A DNA stretch of 64,000 nt from Rachycentron canadum. Its lineage: Eukaryota > Chordata > Actinopteri > Carangiformes > Rachycentridae. Made by a program: the position numbers and the translations under genes. Each line of letters begins with the position of its first letter. The stretch's first letter is position 1. The stretch covers positions 12,757,460 to 12,821,459 of the forward strand of contig CM076648.1 in NCBI GenBank assembly GCA_038496675.1, given 5' to 3'. The notes under the pieces are model-generated. The model ran no database searches and was not told where the DNA came from. It saw only the letters and a program-made list of their open reading frames with translations. This document shows positions 13,526 to 26,469 of this stretch, piece by piece.

Positions 13526-16500
13526 GTATTTTATCCACAGACATGAGAGTGGTAGCAATCCTCTTATCCAGCTTTTGGTAAAAACATGAATAACAACATT
13601 TTCAGCTGTTCAGTTCTAATAATATCTGCTGTTGAAACAGAAGCATGATTAGTGTTTTTATGTGCTTTAGACACTTAAAACACTAAACACTTAAACAATA
13701 TTAAAGAATTCAATGTTGACTTGAAGTGTGTGAGACATGGGTGTAGTTTGATGCTTGTTTATTTATTTTACATTACAAAAGCTAGCTCTTCCTGTATTCA
13801 TACATTATTACTGAACATCAACCTGGCAGCGTCAACTTTTCTCTCAAAATATATGAAGCAAAACAAATAAATGATGTATTAACATAATTTCCAGAAGACA
13901 TCGCTGTGTATGCTCCTCTTTGTCAGTGATGCAGATGTTGGCTATGGAAGGATGGAACAATGAAGATTACAGCAGACACACACTTGTTTCATTGCACAGT
14001 CATATTCAAATCAATGCTCATCCAGGCTGTGAGGAATTAGTGACTAATTGAGGACTTGTATGTATGCTCATACATACCAAGCCGCAGCAGACAATCTCAG
14101 AGATGTGTCTCCAGCTGCTGAATCTACTCTGACAGTTAAGTGTCTCTATTCAGAACTGGAGTGAAAAACCAGAAGAGGAAGACTCCCTCATTCAGCAGTA
14201 TTGCCAAGTGCTTGACAGGCATTATCTCTCCTGAAACTACATGTGGCAACTCAGCTATTGAAATGCAAATTTGAAAAACACTACAGGGATGGCAAACATC
14301 AGCATATTTCTCATATTAAAGCTGGGAGGCTGGAGGACCGTGTGATATTGTGGGTAGCCAACTGTGCTTAGCCCTCAGGAACAGTGATGCAGTCTAAATT
14401 AGTGGACAACAAACCCACCTCTCTGTATTACATGGGACTGCTGCATGCACCAGTACGTTGATGTCTCTTTTTTCACCAGAATAGTCACTTTCACACAATT
14501 GTATTTAATGTCAAGGTGAGAGAGTGATGAAGAAATAAGAAGCAGCAGAAGTAGGTAAAAATTTAAAACATGGGTGATCAGGTCAAAGAAAATAAGTCCT
14601 TAGACAGAGTCCTCCTGTTATGAATAAATCTTTTTTAAAATAGCCTCCGTTGCTGCAAAAACATATTCATTATGCTAAATGAGAACACAATAATTACCTG
14701 CACAGTTTGCTGTGACATTGTTTGCACACAAAAGAATTTAATCATTCAACATTTTTGGTGCTTTAGGCAATTCAGTGTGTGTGGGACTTGCTGCTCTTTG
14801 TTGCAGAAGCACACACAATTATTCGCACTGAGAATTAACAAGTGGAATCGACGGATGAAGCTTTGAATTCCTATTTTCCTGCCTTTCCATCTCCATATGA
14901 ACAGTACTACCAATGTTATGCATTATGAATTATTCAAGATATGTGTGTGTATGTAAATGATAGGAGATAGTCATGATAATTGAATAAAGGTGGAGGACCT
15001 TCAGTGTGATTGCAACTGATGTGAAGGAAGGGACAATTGCTTTTTCTTGTGCAACTCAACATATTCATATATGCTCATTATTTAAACCCCCCTTTTTTAA
15101 TGCACATATTATCCTGCTAAAACACACGCATGTGCATTCACACAAAGACACTCTTCCTGTACGCTTAATTGCATTTATGCATAAATGTTTTCATATGCCA
15201 TCATTCAATTACTCACAACAATGGACACTTTTAGTGCAACATAGGAAGTGAGAGGGTAGCATGTGAGATGGTGTTGTGTGTCAGAGAGAAAGTGAGAAAG
15301 AGAGGATGAATGTGTGCATGTTAAAAAAAGGTTTCTCATTTTGACCCTAATGTTCCCCACAGTGAGAGCTGCGGAGGGTTCAGGGGGAAATGTCTCCCAG
15401 GGAAGAGACAGATGAATAAGGCAGCACATCATCTAGGCTGCATCCAGTACCACAGCTGTAGAGATAATCATGCCTATATTCTTCTGAACCATAAGGGTGA
15501 TAGGGGTGTTAATGTGTCTCACACACTACTAAATAAGAGTGGACAAAAAGACAAAAAATGTATGTACAATATGTGTGAATTACTTTTTCTTTTTGGTTGT
15601 ATAATAAGTCCTAATATGTCCCAGGCACATCCTGTTCTGTGTTCTATGTTCTCTGTTTTTGATTGTTTGATTAAAAATACCCAAGATGCATTTATGCAAA
15701 CAACACACGTCACCAAGCTAAATGTTCTGTTATGTCAGTAAATAATGGCAGAAAAGAGCTGTTGAGTTTTTTTTTTTTTTTTAAGAAACACAACAACTTA
15801 AATCAGTTCACGTTTAACTTTTAGGTCTCAACTGCACCTTCACAGCTATTTGCTCCAGCTCTGATTGATTTCTTCTCCATGGCAACAGTAGCCATGGCTC
15901 ATGGGTATTGTGTGTTGTGCACTGAGTAAATGTGTGTAACTGGTGCTGGATACATCTTGTATATTTCAGTTTGAGCAACCATAAAAATATGGAACAAGCT
16001 GCACAGAATGTAAACAGTATGACAGTGTCAACCAGTGTGAAATAACACCATTTATCAACTTCAGGGGAGACAGATGGAGATTGTTCAATAAACAATCAAA
16101 AGCAAACATGCTTTCTGTGTGTAGCAAACAAAAGAGACGAAAGAGTTTGTGACATAAGTAAACATAGTTACAGTGACAGTGTTGGCAGTTATTGAGATAT
16201 GTTGAGCTACGTGAGGTGTTTTGTGTAAATGCACGTGTGTGATGGGGGCGAAAAGTTAGGACAAGTGTTGTGTGCCACTTTCTTTGTCAGTTTCCATTGC
16301 TTGATGTTTGGGTACAATCTAAAACCAGCTGCTGAATTCACATCAAATGTATTGAACAGGATCAGAAAACATGATTAACCCTAAATCTTTTCATGATGCT
16401 GAAATTTTAGCTACTCTACCATGAGAGAGCCACTGCTGTGGCAGCCAAAACCAATGTTACAACAATGGTCTAAGCCACAATAGCACCAAATCAATAACAA

Positions 16501-16854
16501 CACGGGGTTGGTCTATGGTGTAGAGCTGAAGAAGTGGCTGCAGGTTACAGGTAAGCAGCTGCATCAAGCAGCTTCTCAGGGGAGGGTTGACAAATCCCCA
16601 GATATTGATTGAAGGTTGGAGCTTCTGGACACATTCGTCCGAACTGATCACCTCAAAGAGTGAAAGCTGCAAACTACAAGTAGAAGAGGAAACTGGAGGG
16701 ATATTAAATGTAGTGACGAAGACGTATGTACTGAGAAGAGAAAGTGTGTGTCTCTCTAACAGCCTTATTGCCACTGGGTTTACAGTACACAGCAATGTGC
16801 AGCGCTGGATGACTGATTGCACTGTGAGGGTTTATGGTTGTTGCAATTGTATTG

Positions 16855-16857
<3 letters not shown>

Positions 16858-16891
<34 letters not shown>
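16858..16891. repeat. (GT)n microsatellite
   Basis: A GT array with one GC interruption near its right end. Confidence 0.95.
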
Positions 16892-16892
<1 letters not shown>

Positions 16893-17020
16893 GCTGTCCA
16901 TCTAGTCAGTGAGATACAGGTCTGTTTGTATTGACATAGTAACAAAACTGCGCCCTCGTCAGCAATACTCAGCAAGATGGTCAATCACCACCCCGAAGAC
17001 CTGGATACTCCCAGGGTTCA

Positions 17021-17021
<1 letters not shown>

Positions 17022-17070
<49 letters not shown>
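17022..17070. repeat. (CA)n microsatellite
   Basis: A pure CA array only about 130 nt from the preceding GT array, so the two strands carry inverted dinucleotide tracts that could pair. Confidence 0.97.
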
Positions 17071-17073
<3 letters not shown>

Positions 17074-17969
17074 AGACACATGTATGTTCGCACATATATG
17101 TATAGACTGTATGGAGGGATGATCCCATACTGGATGAAAGAAATCACAATGTTTATGAAGACTTGTAGTTACAGCTACTAGTAGAACAGCTTTATTTCCT
17201 CATCGACCGACGATCTAACAGGCTCCATTTGGCAGATTTGCAAAACTAATTAAAATTACTGCAAGAGTAACCACTTTACCCCTTAAAACAACTGTAATCA
17301 ATGTTTTCAGTTCTACAGCTTCCTGCTTTATGGTGAGTTTTAGCACATTGTTTAGTTGCCTAAGCTGCAACTTCTGTTTCTTTGTTTGGCTGCAGCAGGC
17401 ATCTGATTTAGCTCTACAGATAGATACAGTGAACCACCAAAAAAAGAGACGAACCAGAGTGAATATTTGACTGACATTCGATGGTGGTGAGACACTCTGA
17501 TGGGTGTCTAAAAAAACAACTGTTTGCTAAAAGACATGTACAAGTAGCCTATTTGAGACAAATCTGAGGCAGGTAAGGGGAACTCTAACTCATCATTTCC
17601 GATTTTGCCCTGAATTTAAAACTTCTGGGAGTAAATATTTCACTTCCTTTGGATAATTAGTGGGAAACATAACGAACCAGAGGGTGTTCCTGCGTTCTTG
17701 TCGTTATTTGTTGTTGTGTTATTTCCCTAAATCCACCATGAGACCATGCAGGTTTTAATGTTTTGTATGGTAATGGCTAAAATGGTTATTTTAAGAGAAT
17801 GAAAATCTGCTTTGTCTGCTTGTTTTCAGACGTGGCTCGATGACACCTTGTCTGTTCTTCTTAGTGGTTGTTTTTTGTTTTTTATTGCTGTAGATATTTC
17901 TTTCAGCTCATAATAATTCAAACATGGGGTAGATTTGAGGTGAACTCCCGTTGCATTAAATCTGTCTGA

Positions 17970-17986
17970 CCATTAGGTGGCAGTGC
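17970..17986 (+). promoter_or_regulatory. CTCF-like motif, forward
   Basis: CCATTAGGTGGCAGTGC fits the CTCF core (CCAnnAGGTGGCAGTG type) with few deviations. A binding site is inferred from the motif only. Confidence 0.5.
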
Positions 17987-18031
17987 TTTTCTTTCTTGTG
18001 TTTTGAGAGGATTTTGGTGTTTTCACTGTTT

Positions 18032-18037
<6 letters not shown>

Positions 18038-18063
<26 letters not shown>
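18038..18063. repeat. (GT)n microsatellite
   Basis: A short GT array just right of a CTCF-like motif. Confidence 0.93.
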
Positions 18064-18548
18064 CTCGTGTACGTGTGTTTCATCATCCATACATTACCAA
18101 GCATGCAGGCCAATAGTATGGTGCCTATAGGCTGAGACAACAAAGGAAAAGCCATCATAAAGAGTCTCTGTAATGGCTGCAATGATTGGACAAAGGCCAG
18201 TCAGGTGCAATGATTCGTTATAAGATGGAGCCAGAAAAATGATTGTTAGGCAAAAATGCTTTTAAATTTTATATTAAAGTGATGATAAAGCATAGTGCAT
18301 AGAAATCAATAATGATATGTATTATTCTTGTACTTGATGCCCTCTTAATATCATTATATGTTGTGATTCAGTTAGTGTTACACTCTTTATACTAATAGAT
18401 CCCTCTGGTGAGCTCACAGGTATTTTATGGTCACCTATTGATCGTGCAATTAGCAGCACAGTGGGGTCCACCCACTTCATGTCCAGTTGAGAGTAATGGT
18501 TATTGAGTGAGCTGTCAATGGCAAAGAATGGCATTGACCAGAGGGAAA

Positions 18549-18595
18549 TGGTAGTGGTGGTAGTGTTGGTGTTGGTGAAGGTGGTGTTGGTTAAC
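18549..18595 (+). repeat. GGT/GTT-rich minisatellite-like tract
   Basis: Repeated ggtagtggt / gtgttggtgttggtg units give many GG doublets on the plus strand. The tract is low-complexity and might form a weak two-tetrad quadruplex. Confidence 0.65.
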
Positions 18596-18683
18596 AAAGG
18601 GAGGGGGTTGTGGCAGCAGCAGCACAAGCCTTCCTGACCTTCACCTTACACGTGAACCAGGCCGCTGATTTGATAACAATTCA

Positions 18684-18697
18684 GTAGCCATGGTGAC
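18684..18697. promoter_or_regulatory. RFX X-box-like palindrome
   Basis: GTAGCCATGGTGAC fits the X-box pattern GTnRCC-(0-3)-RGYAAC with one deviation. It is 0.7 kb from the CTCF-like motif at 17970. Confidence 0.4.
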
Positions 18698-20253
18698 CTC
18701 CACCTGTGACCACTGAACTGCCCATCTCTCCACCTCAACCTGACCCTTTATCACATAAGGCTTGGAAATGGTGTCCTGTGTTTCAGCACAGGAGTAGGTC
18801 CATCCATTAGGCTGACTATCCTTCATCCTGAGGGTGATGATGCAATTTGAGAGCAATGCAATCATTTCACATGATCTAATCTTGGAGTACAACCACGGGA
18901 TTAAAGTGGACCCTCGGGCCAGTTCTCATTTTTATATGTTTCTGTTGTCGATAAAACAAGCTCAGTAGCTTCATATTGGTATGTTTCTGGTCTGAAAACT
19001 TCAATCAAAGACCGTGTATACATGAAAGGGCTGAACCTTGACCCAGGAGGATTAAAAATGTGAGTTCTAATAGTGTACCATGTTTCAATAGTAGATACTT
19101 AACTAAATATTTGTTAATGTTAATAGAATATGCCAACTCTTTGCTTAATGCCTCAAATTTATAGACCAAATTAAATTGTGACAAATCGTATGAATGTGTC
19201 AGTGTTTAAAATGTGATTTAAAATATGTATGTTGCATGCAGGTTTCACATGATTTGGTAAAGCAGATGAAGCAGTGGAAACAAATTCTCCTGGGACTCCT
19301 GAGAGGTAGAGAGGGTGGGAGCATAATGGAGGTCAGATTTGACAGGATTATAGTGACCACAGATGTTTGGGGGAAGAAGAAAATTAGAGCAGTGGACACA
19401 GCGGACCACGTATTAAGTCAAAAGACAAGCTATAAGCAACCTGCCTCCTTTAGTCATTAATTTAATCTTATCTGCAGCGCATGAACTATAACTTTAATTT
19501 GAACCAGAGATGACAGAATTCAAATGAGATAACAGACACTAAAACATGCATTAGAGTTTTTTGCCTCTTGCAGACATCACAACCAGTTTAGAGCTTTCAA
19601 ACACATCATATGGTCCTGATGATTAATTTCTTTCTTACTTATTAATGGAATATTACATTTTTCCAAAAAATGTAACTACTTCAACCCTAATGGGTTGGCT
19701 TAAATTTTCATAAAAGTGAAACTAAAGTTAAGTATGAGTGCCACAAATCATACTTTCATTTAGTGGAAACAAGCTGTAAACATGACACTGAAATAAAATG
19801 TGACCAAGCATTTGTTGCTCATTTACATCAATAGATTTATGTAAGGCCGACATTCACTCTCTTTTAACTCTGTTCAAAAGAGGCGACTCAAAAACAAACA
19901 AATCTTAACAACAGTTTTTCCACCAACTCCAGAAAAAAAACATGGCTCATTAGCTGCTAACTGGCACGCTCTTTAGCCAGTCTCTAACTGTGTCTGTGTG
20001 ATGTTTCTTGCTGGGCAGGTAGCTTACAGCTGATCTGTCAGAGCAGAGATCTGCTGTGTCAACAGTGAAACTAAAACAATGACCTGAAAGACACTGAAAA
20101 GCTCAGTTTAGCTAAAATGAACCATGGGTGAACCATATAAATGGGTGATAACTCTCTTCTGTGATACATAGTCAACCCAATGCTCATTTAAAAAATATTT
20201 ATTAATGAAGCTAAAATTGCCAAAAATCTTCATTTTACAAGGAAAACAAACAA

Positions 20254-20877
20254 ATGACAATATGTAAAGTGAAAAGTGATGAAACCAAAAAAAAAAAAAC
20301 AAAACAAAAAAAAAACAAATTTTCTCTGAGCCCTATGGCTTTATGCTTTTTTGGTGTCTTTTGTGTCATTGTTTTGTTTGCTGATCTATATCACACCCTG
20401 ACTACATCCAACCACAATAAAACACAATTAAATAACATGTCAAACTCATCTCCATTGACACAACCATCTCTATCCAGTAATTTCCTTTTCAACTGCCCAG
20501 GGGACAGCTGGGCAAACACTGACCCGTATCTGCCTCATTCCCCACGACCCTTTAAGCCGACCTCACCCCCACCAGTTACCCATTTACACCCCCACCATTC
20601 CCTTGCTCCCTCAGTTGGCCCCTTAGTTCAAGCGGCCCACCTCACCAGCCAAGCAACTGGACCTGATGCCCACCCAGGTCTGTGGTCCCTCAGCAGGACT
20701 CAGGAATTCAAAACACTTAAGAGCTCGGGCAAATACAGAAGGTCGTTCAACACAAGGAGCAGGGTCAGCTTCTTTAGACAGGACTGGCTAACCAGACACT
20801 GCTGCCAGTTTTCTTCTGTTCTTTCTTTCTTTCTTTCTTTCTTTCAAATAGTATGTAAACTTTTTTTACTTGTGTGA
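20254..20877 (+). CDS. uncharacterised 207-codon ORF, possibly coding
   Basis: This is the longest ORF in the left half that is not created by a CA repeat along most of its length. The N-terminus is a Lys-rich artefact of an A-tract. A second Met (about residue 28) begins a hydrophobic run, MALCFFGVFCVIVLF, followed by a stretch with Asn-X-Ser/Thr sequons and then a Pro/Ser/His-rich region. The end runs into a (CTTT)n repeat. The layout of a short tail, one membrane anchor and a Pro/Ser-rich stem resembles the start of a type II membrane protein, but no catalytic or other known domain follows. A possible acceptor (ttttctctgag) lies just before the second Met. It may be a chance ORF in C-rich DNA. 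I do not assign a function. Confidence 0.2.
   Translation: MTICKVKSDETKKKKTKQKKNKFSLSPMALCFFGVFCVIVLFADLYHTLTTSNHNKTQLNNMSNSSPLTQPSLSSNFLFNCPGDSWANTDPYLPHSPRPFKPTSPPPVTHLHPHHSLAPSVGPLVQAAHLTSQATGPDAHPGLWSLSRTQEFKTLKSSGKYRRSFNTRSRVSFFRQDWLTRHCCQFSSVLSFFLSFFQIVCKLFLLV
20820..20846. repeat. (CTTT)n microsatellite
   Basis: A tetranucleotide array at the end of the 207-codon ORF; it supplies that ORF's Phe/Leu/Ser-rich C-terminus. Confidence 0.93.
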
Positions 20878-20966
20878 TGAGGGATGGATGAGGCTAAACT
20901 GAACCAGGGTTTTCTCTGTCTCTGTTTGTTCTCCTCTTCCATCTCTTTCTCTCATTCTCAGTTTCA

Positions 20967-20969
<3 letters not shown>

Positions 20970-21056
<87 letters not shown>

Positions 21057-21057
21057 T
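20970..21057. repeat. long (CA)n microsatellite
   Basis: About 44 CA units with single TA interruptions, the longest CA array in the window. It creates spurious His-Thr and Cys-Val ORFs on both strands. Confidence 0.97.
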
Positions 21058-21439
21058 AAAACCATAACAACAACCCACGCCTGATATATTCCCCCATGAG
21101 TGCACTCCTTAGCCCTGACAAGGCTCAGGCAGCCAGGCTTATATAATCTGCAGAGTACAATTTTATATACATAATAAATTAAACTCTCATCCTCACAAAA
21201 ACGCTGTTTGAGCATTATTGTAAAGTACTTCTTGTACATACATATAAGTAATGTAAGTAATAATAGCAAATCAGATAAATGTGGCTAAAAAACAACTGTC
21301 AGTCCCATGATGGAGAATTAAAGCTGATGCTGTTCTGCTCTGTCTTTGTTTCAACTTTGATATGTTACAATCATATTATACAATATACAATATACAATCA
21401 TAATGTTAAATCTTAACATTCAGGGCTTATCACCTAGGC

Positions 21440-21471
21440 GGTGATGATGATGATGATGATGGTGATGGTGA
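21440..21471. repeat. (GAT)n trinucleotide repeat
   Basis: A gatgatgatgat run with ggt variants at the right end. Confidence 0.85.
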
Positions 21472-23769
21472 ATAATGCTTTCAGGTCACGTAATTTCGTA
21501 GCAGTTTCCAGGAGAGTTTCTTGGAAAGAGCTGTGTAATGGTTCTCATTAAAGAAACAAGTAGTGAATGTTCTGAGAAACTAAACGTATTACTATACACT
21601 CATTTAAGAGTTATTTAATTTAGTAGTGGAATTTAAAAGTGGATGTTGATTTTCAGAGGAGTTTGAATAAAACTGGCAAAATCTGATGCAGATCCATGTA
21701 AAACATAAATATTCTTTTTGCCAAATCAAATAAATTGCATCTGTATAAAAAAAAACACCATCACAAATCACCAACATGTCTCAGATGGGCAAGTTTATAG
21801 ACAGTAACCCTCAGTCCAGACTCTTTTTTCTGTTTTGTGTTTTGTTTTCTTTGACAAGAAGGTAATTGCTTTGGAAAAAGAAAGTTACTCTGCCCATTAC
21901 ATTAACGTAAACATAAAGTACACAGCTCAAACACTGTTTCAAGTGAACTTAACTAAACTAAATAAAATGTTACTACCCTAGAAAAGATGATATTTACATA
22001 TAACTTCCTTCCTAGGAAATTATTCCACACATCTAGTTTTCATAACAAACATGTTCATACAATCAATAAAATGGCCCAGAGGAACAATACAAGCAGTAAT
22101 AATTACGTTACATTAATTTATAACCGTTAATTTTTGCAGTGAGAGTAATTTGATTCACTGAAGGTGATATCATCATCCTATAGAGCAAAAACAAATTGAT
22201 CTGGATTAATTTTGGTTAGCCTTGGCTAATTCATCAAGCCACAAAATCAGGTTGTTGACTGATATATTCCACATATTCCTCATGGCTGCTTTGAATTTTT
22301 TAATGGTCAGTTCACATTAGTTTATTCTGCCCTTTGTGAAAGTCTGGCCTTTCTGCTCCAATGCCCTGCCAGCTGCCCACCACAGTTGATCTGGGGCCAG
22401 ATCAGTTGCTTTTTGAAAACACACTTCATCTTAGCAAGGCTCGTACCAGAAAATTATTTTACTGCATGTGCCATCCTCAGCTCACCTATCTCCCTATCTC
22501 CACCCTCCCATTTTATGCTGGTAGGTAGACTCCCAGCATAGCAACTGCTAGAGACTCTTCAGTCCCCTGTGTGTGGCCACGCCCTGGGGTCTAATTAATA
22601 CAACACACTGTGCATCCATATGGCTCAGTGTGATTAAACAGATAGATGAGGGAGATAGAGGCAGAGAAAGACAGGATAGGGTGGGTGTGGAGACAGGGTC
22701 TACTCTTCTATTTTTACTTCATTGATGGATAAGAACGCATTTCTGTATTCACTGACTTCAACAACTGTACTCTGTTTAGGGCAATGAAACAGGAGGCTGA
22801 CCTTGGCACAAAACAGCATGATTAGACCCTGAAAAATCAATACATAAAAACCTTTCAGTCAAAGAGACAATGAATACAATCTTTTTTTTCATGTAATGCA
22901 CTATGAAACAATGCTTCCTCAAGGCCAGACACAAGTGCTGGAACAAAGCCATGTTTGCAGACCACAGTCTCAGGTTAGATTTCTTCCTGAGTACAGATAA
23001 GAGTTAGGTGAGAGCTGAATGAAGAGGGACAGGCCCAAGGCAACCGACTGTAAGATCGATAAGTAAGAGGTGAAGAAGAAAAAGAGAAAACTGTGGTAAA
23101 GACCACCACATATGTGTATAGTGTGACCATACATATCTCTCATGTTGGTTCATGCAAATTACAGCAAATGAATGTATTTTTGGTGACAGGTTTAGTTTTA
23201 TTTACCAAGTTTAAGTTTAATTAATCAATTGAACCTTACTACCATAGTATATGGTAAGAACCAGTTCAATAAAATTCAGTTTACCATTTAACCAGATTGA
23301 TTAACATTGATATTAATTTGAATTAACATATCAGAATAGAACAGAATAAATATATATCTTATATCTTAATCTATATATATCTAAATATATATCTTTATAG
23401 TCTGCAAGGGTGCAAGACGTACAGGAACAAAAACGTAAAGAGCCCATTAAGCCAGACGTATAGACAAGGACAATTCATGTCAGTGTGGCAGTTACTCTGG
23501 ATTAAGTCTATTGATAGCACTCGGGATGAAGGACTTCTAAATAAATTTTTATTTGCCAGTGCCTCCTTGAGCTCAAGGGCTAAGACTGGTTGAAAGTGGC
23601 AAGCACAGGGTCAGCAGTGTCCTATGTAAAGTACACGCTCCACACTAAAAACCACCAGGACTACAGATTCACGAGAGGCCAGATACTGCCATTTACTTTG
23701 CATCTGTATGTGTGAATGCACCACACAAGCTTACAGCCATGTTTCCATATCTGTAAGGCTGTACAACAG

Positions 23770-23930
23770 TGTAGTGAGCTACATCAATATGTTAACAATG
23801 ACATTGCTAACATGCTAAGCAGGTATAATACCATGTAGGCAGATGTAATTTACACTGTTCACCACCTTAGTTTAGTGTGTTAGCATGCTAACACTTGTTA
23901 GCACCGATCTCAAAGGATCTCATATAAACG
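23770..23930 (+). repeat. fossil of a 'gctaacatgctaa' interspersed repeat
   Basis: The words 'gctaacatgctaagcaggta', 'gttcaccaccttagttta' and 'tgttagcatgctaacac' occur in the order expected for a repeat abundant in percomorph fish genomes. It is diverged and noncoding. A second copy is in gas2 intron 6, and a reverse fragment lies at 45120-45185. Confidence 0.65.
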
Positions 23931-26440
23931 CTTTCCGCGAACAAATAGCCTTTACAGAAACTGTTGAGTGTTCAAGGCTGTCTGATTGTGAAACCATTTT
24001 GAAAAGGCTTGAGGGCTCTCTGGTGGCCTTTTTGAGCTATTTTTGCTCACATTTCTTAAGTCTGCAATTTGGCAGACTAGCTTCAGGAAAAAATATGTTA
24101 ACAGTGGAAATCCAAATAATGCATTCAAGCCTGTGAGCGACACAAACAAATTTCCAGTTCCTCTCAGATTGAATCTTAGCTCAATATGTGATTTGTACCA
24201 GCATGGCTAGATATGACAAGAGGTGAGAAAATTCATTTTCCAATTTGAACTTCATGGCATCATTCACATCTTTTCCCTGCCTTTGCCTCTAAACTGCCAT
24301 GTGGTGCTACCTCCAGCATCCCTCGATTTTCTCTCTGTCCTCATGGCCACCCCACATCTCCATCCCTTGCTCCCTTTGTCCCACCCTCCCTCCTCCCTTT
24401 GTCCTGCTCCACACACCACTGCCGTCGTGTGCACAGGGGATTTCTCTGCCACTCCCCCTCCCCCACGCTTTACCCTCCTCTCCCTGATTCTTTCTTGAAG
24501 GCGCTTAGGTGCGATGTACATGTTAACCGATGAGTAGTCATTCAAACACTGTGTGCATACATATGTGTTTGAATGATAAATGAAGAGAAACTTGAGGGAC
24601 AGACGTGTTTTTGTGTCATAGATGATGACTGTATATCTCTGCATGTGAGCCCTACACTCCCTGCCATTGAAAGGGCACCCAATTTATCTCTTTGATACAT
24701 ATAAATGTGTTATAAGGGCAGTGATACCTACAGCCTGCATGGTCGGCTCTTGCAGAGCGATTCCCCCGGCACACATTGCAATCACATCAGCCCTCCTTTT
24801 CTCAGAAACAGTCACTCCATTAATGCTTTCAGTGCCACGTCTCCTGTGGCCTCAGGATGTTAATGCCCACATTCTCCATCAGTCACCATCCACCACATGA
24901 CACTCCATCTTAAACTGCTGCCACAGGCAACAGCGCAGGGGAAGACAGAAGTGGCAGAAATTATATTGTCTTTTTCAACCGCACAAGGCTTCACACACAA
25001 ACAGTCACATTCAGTGCCTATTGGATACAATTGACAAGAGTTCAGCTCAGTCACAAGTTATCTGAAGAGTTCAAAAAATCGTTAATTTAGCTTCGTTAAT
25101 TTAGTTGTTTTATCCTATAACTTGCCTCTTGTGCTCTCATCAGTTTCTTGTTTAAGACTTTAACTTCAGTATGTGGATAGGAGCCAAGGATCAGCCCCTC
25201 TACTCTAGTCACTCTCAACTCACCAGGTAGGAAATCTACATTTAAGCCACAAAAGCAATAATAATTGATAAAAACTGATAAATGGATGTGCAATCTCAGT
25301 ATTAGGGAGTGCCTTTGTTCTTATTGTTTTGGCCTCAATCTCACTTCTCTACTCAGTGATGTTTCCAGTCACACCAGGCAGCGGACTGACTGTACTGGCC
25401 ACTAAACCAACAAGTCCTCAAACCAGTTGTTCCTGCCATCTGACCATTACTGGACACTAATGATGTTGTAATTATATATGGATGTAATTGTAATTACATT
25501 AGCAATTTTTGTACTAATTTTCAGAGAAATCAAGAAATCATAAGTGGTGCAAAAAATATCTCATCCTGTCCATTCACATCCCCTCATCTCACTACATTGC
25601 TCGTAGTGTATCTGGACAATTTCTCACACTCCAGCTGTCAGAGGTGTTACACGACCCATAGGAGCGTTTGCTGCACTTACCAGCAGCATGCCAGAGATAA
25701 ACTAAACCTTTTATGGTGTGACAATACAATGGGAAAGGTTTGGTTTAAAGTGTATTCACAAGAACAACCCATTTAGTGATAAACACATTGTTAAGGTTAT
25801 GGGATGACTGTACAGTTAAAAGAAAAAACACCACTTACTGACAGTTTGAAACAGAAAATGAACTCAGAGACAGTGTCTGTTCTCTGCTTTACATTCAGTA
25901 CACACATACATTATTTCCTTCGCATATCTTACGTCTGAGTATGCAACTGAATCTTGTATGGGAAAGGCAGACTATTAATAACAATGATAACTGCTATATC
26001 GAGAGGCAAGTATAGAATGTAAATATATGAATGGCAATTGCTGCAAGAAAAAAGAAAAAGCAGACCACATCCCATCTGTAGTGAAATGGGAGTGATACAA
26101 TGAAATCCTTAAGGATTAATTATTAAAAATAATATTAAATCTCCAACTAGATTCTGGTGATATTACTTCTGCACTTTAACTTCTTTTTGAATTAAACTGT
26201 GAAGTCACACTGTGTGTGAATCATTTTTCAGTATGGTATTAAGTAAAGGCCAAGCCCATACATGCATATTGCATAAAAGAATCCCTTAAATCCATCCTGA
26301 CACTCTTATACTTATACCATACTTATACACACACACACACACCAAGGATAGCATTTAGAAATGAATCGGTTTTGATTATTTGTGATGTGAAAGGAGGGAT
26401 GTCACCTGGGAAGAGTGTTACGGCTGGAAAATCTGGAAAC

Positions 26441-26469
26441 AGTAAAAAAAAAAAAAAAAAAAAAAAAAA
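26441..26469. repeat. poly(A) tract
   Basis: A homopolymer run of about 29 A. It could be a retroposon tail, but no clear element body or target-site duplication was seen. Confidence 0.9.

Noticed and set aside
16457..16934. Opposed ORFs of 121 and 115 codons
   Set aside because: They mirror each other. The plus-strand one runs into a GT array, and neither has a known motif.
20866..21269. Several ORFs of 66-101 codons rich in His-Thr or Cys-Val on both strands
   Set aside because: They are translations of the (CA)n array in different frames.
24264..24644. 126-codon minus-strand ORF rich in Gly, Arg and Lys
   Set aside because: It comes from the C-rich plus strand at 24340-24480. Low complexity explains the open frame.
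26441..26469. Poly(A) run as the tail of a processed retrogene
   Set aside because: The upstream sequence has no gene-like body and no matching flanking duplications were found.
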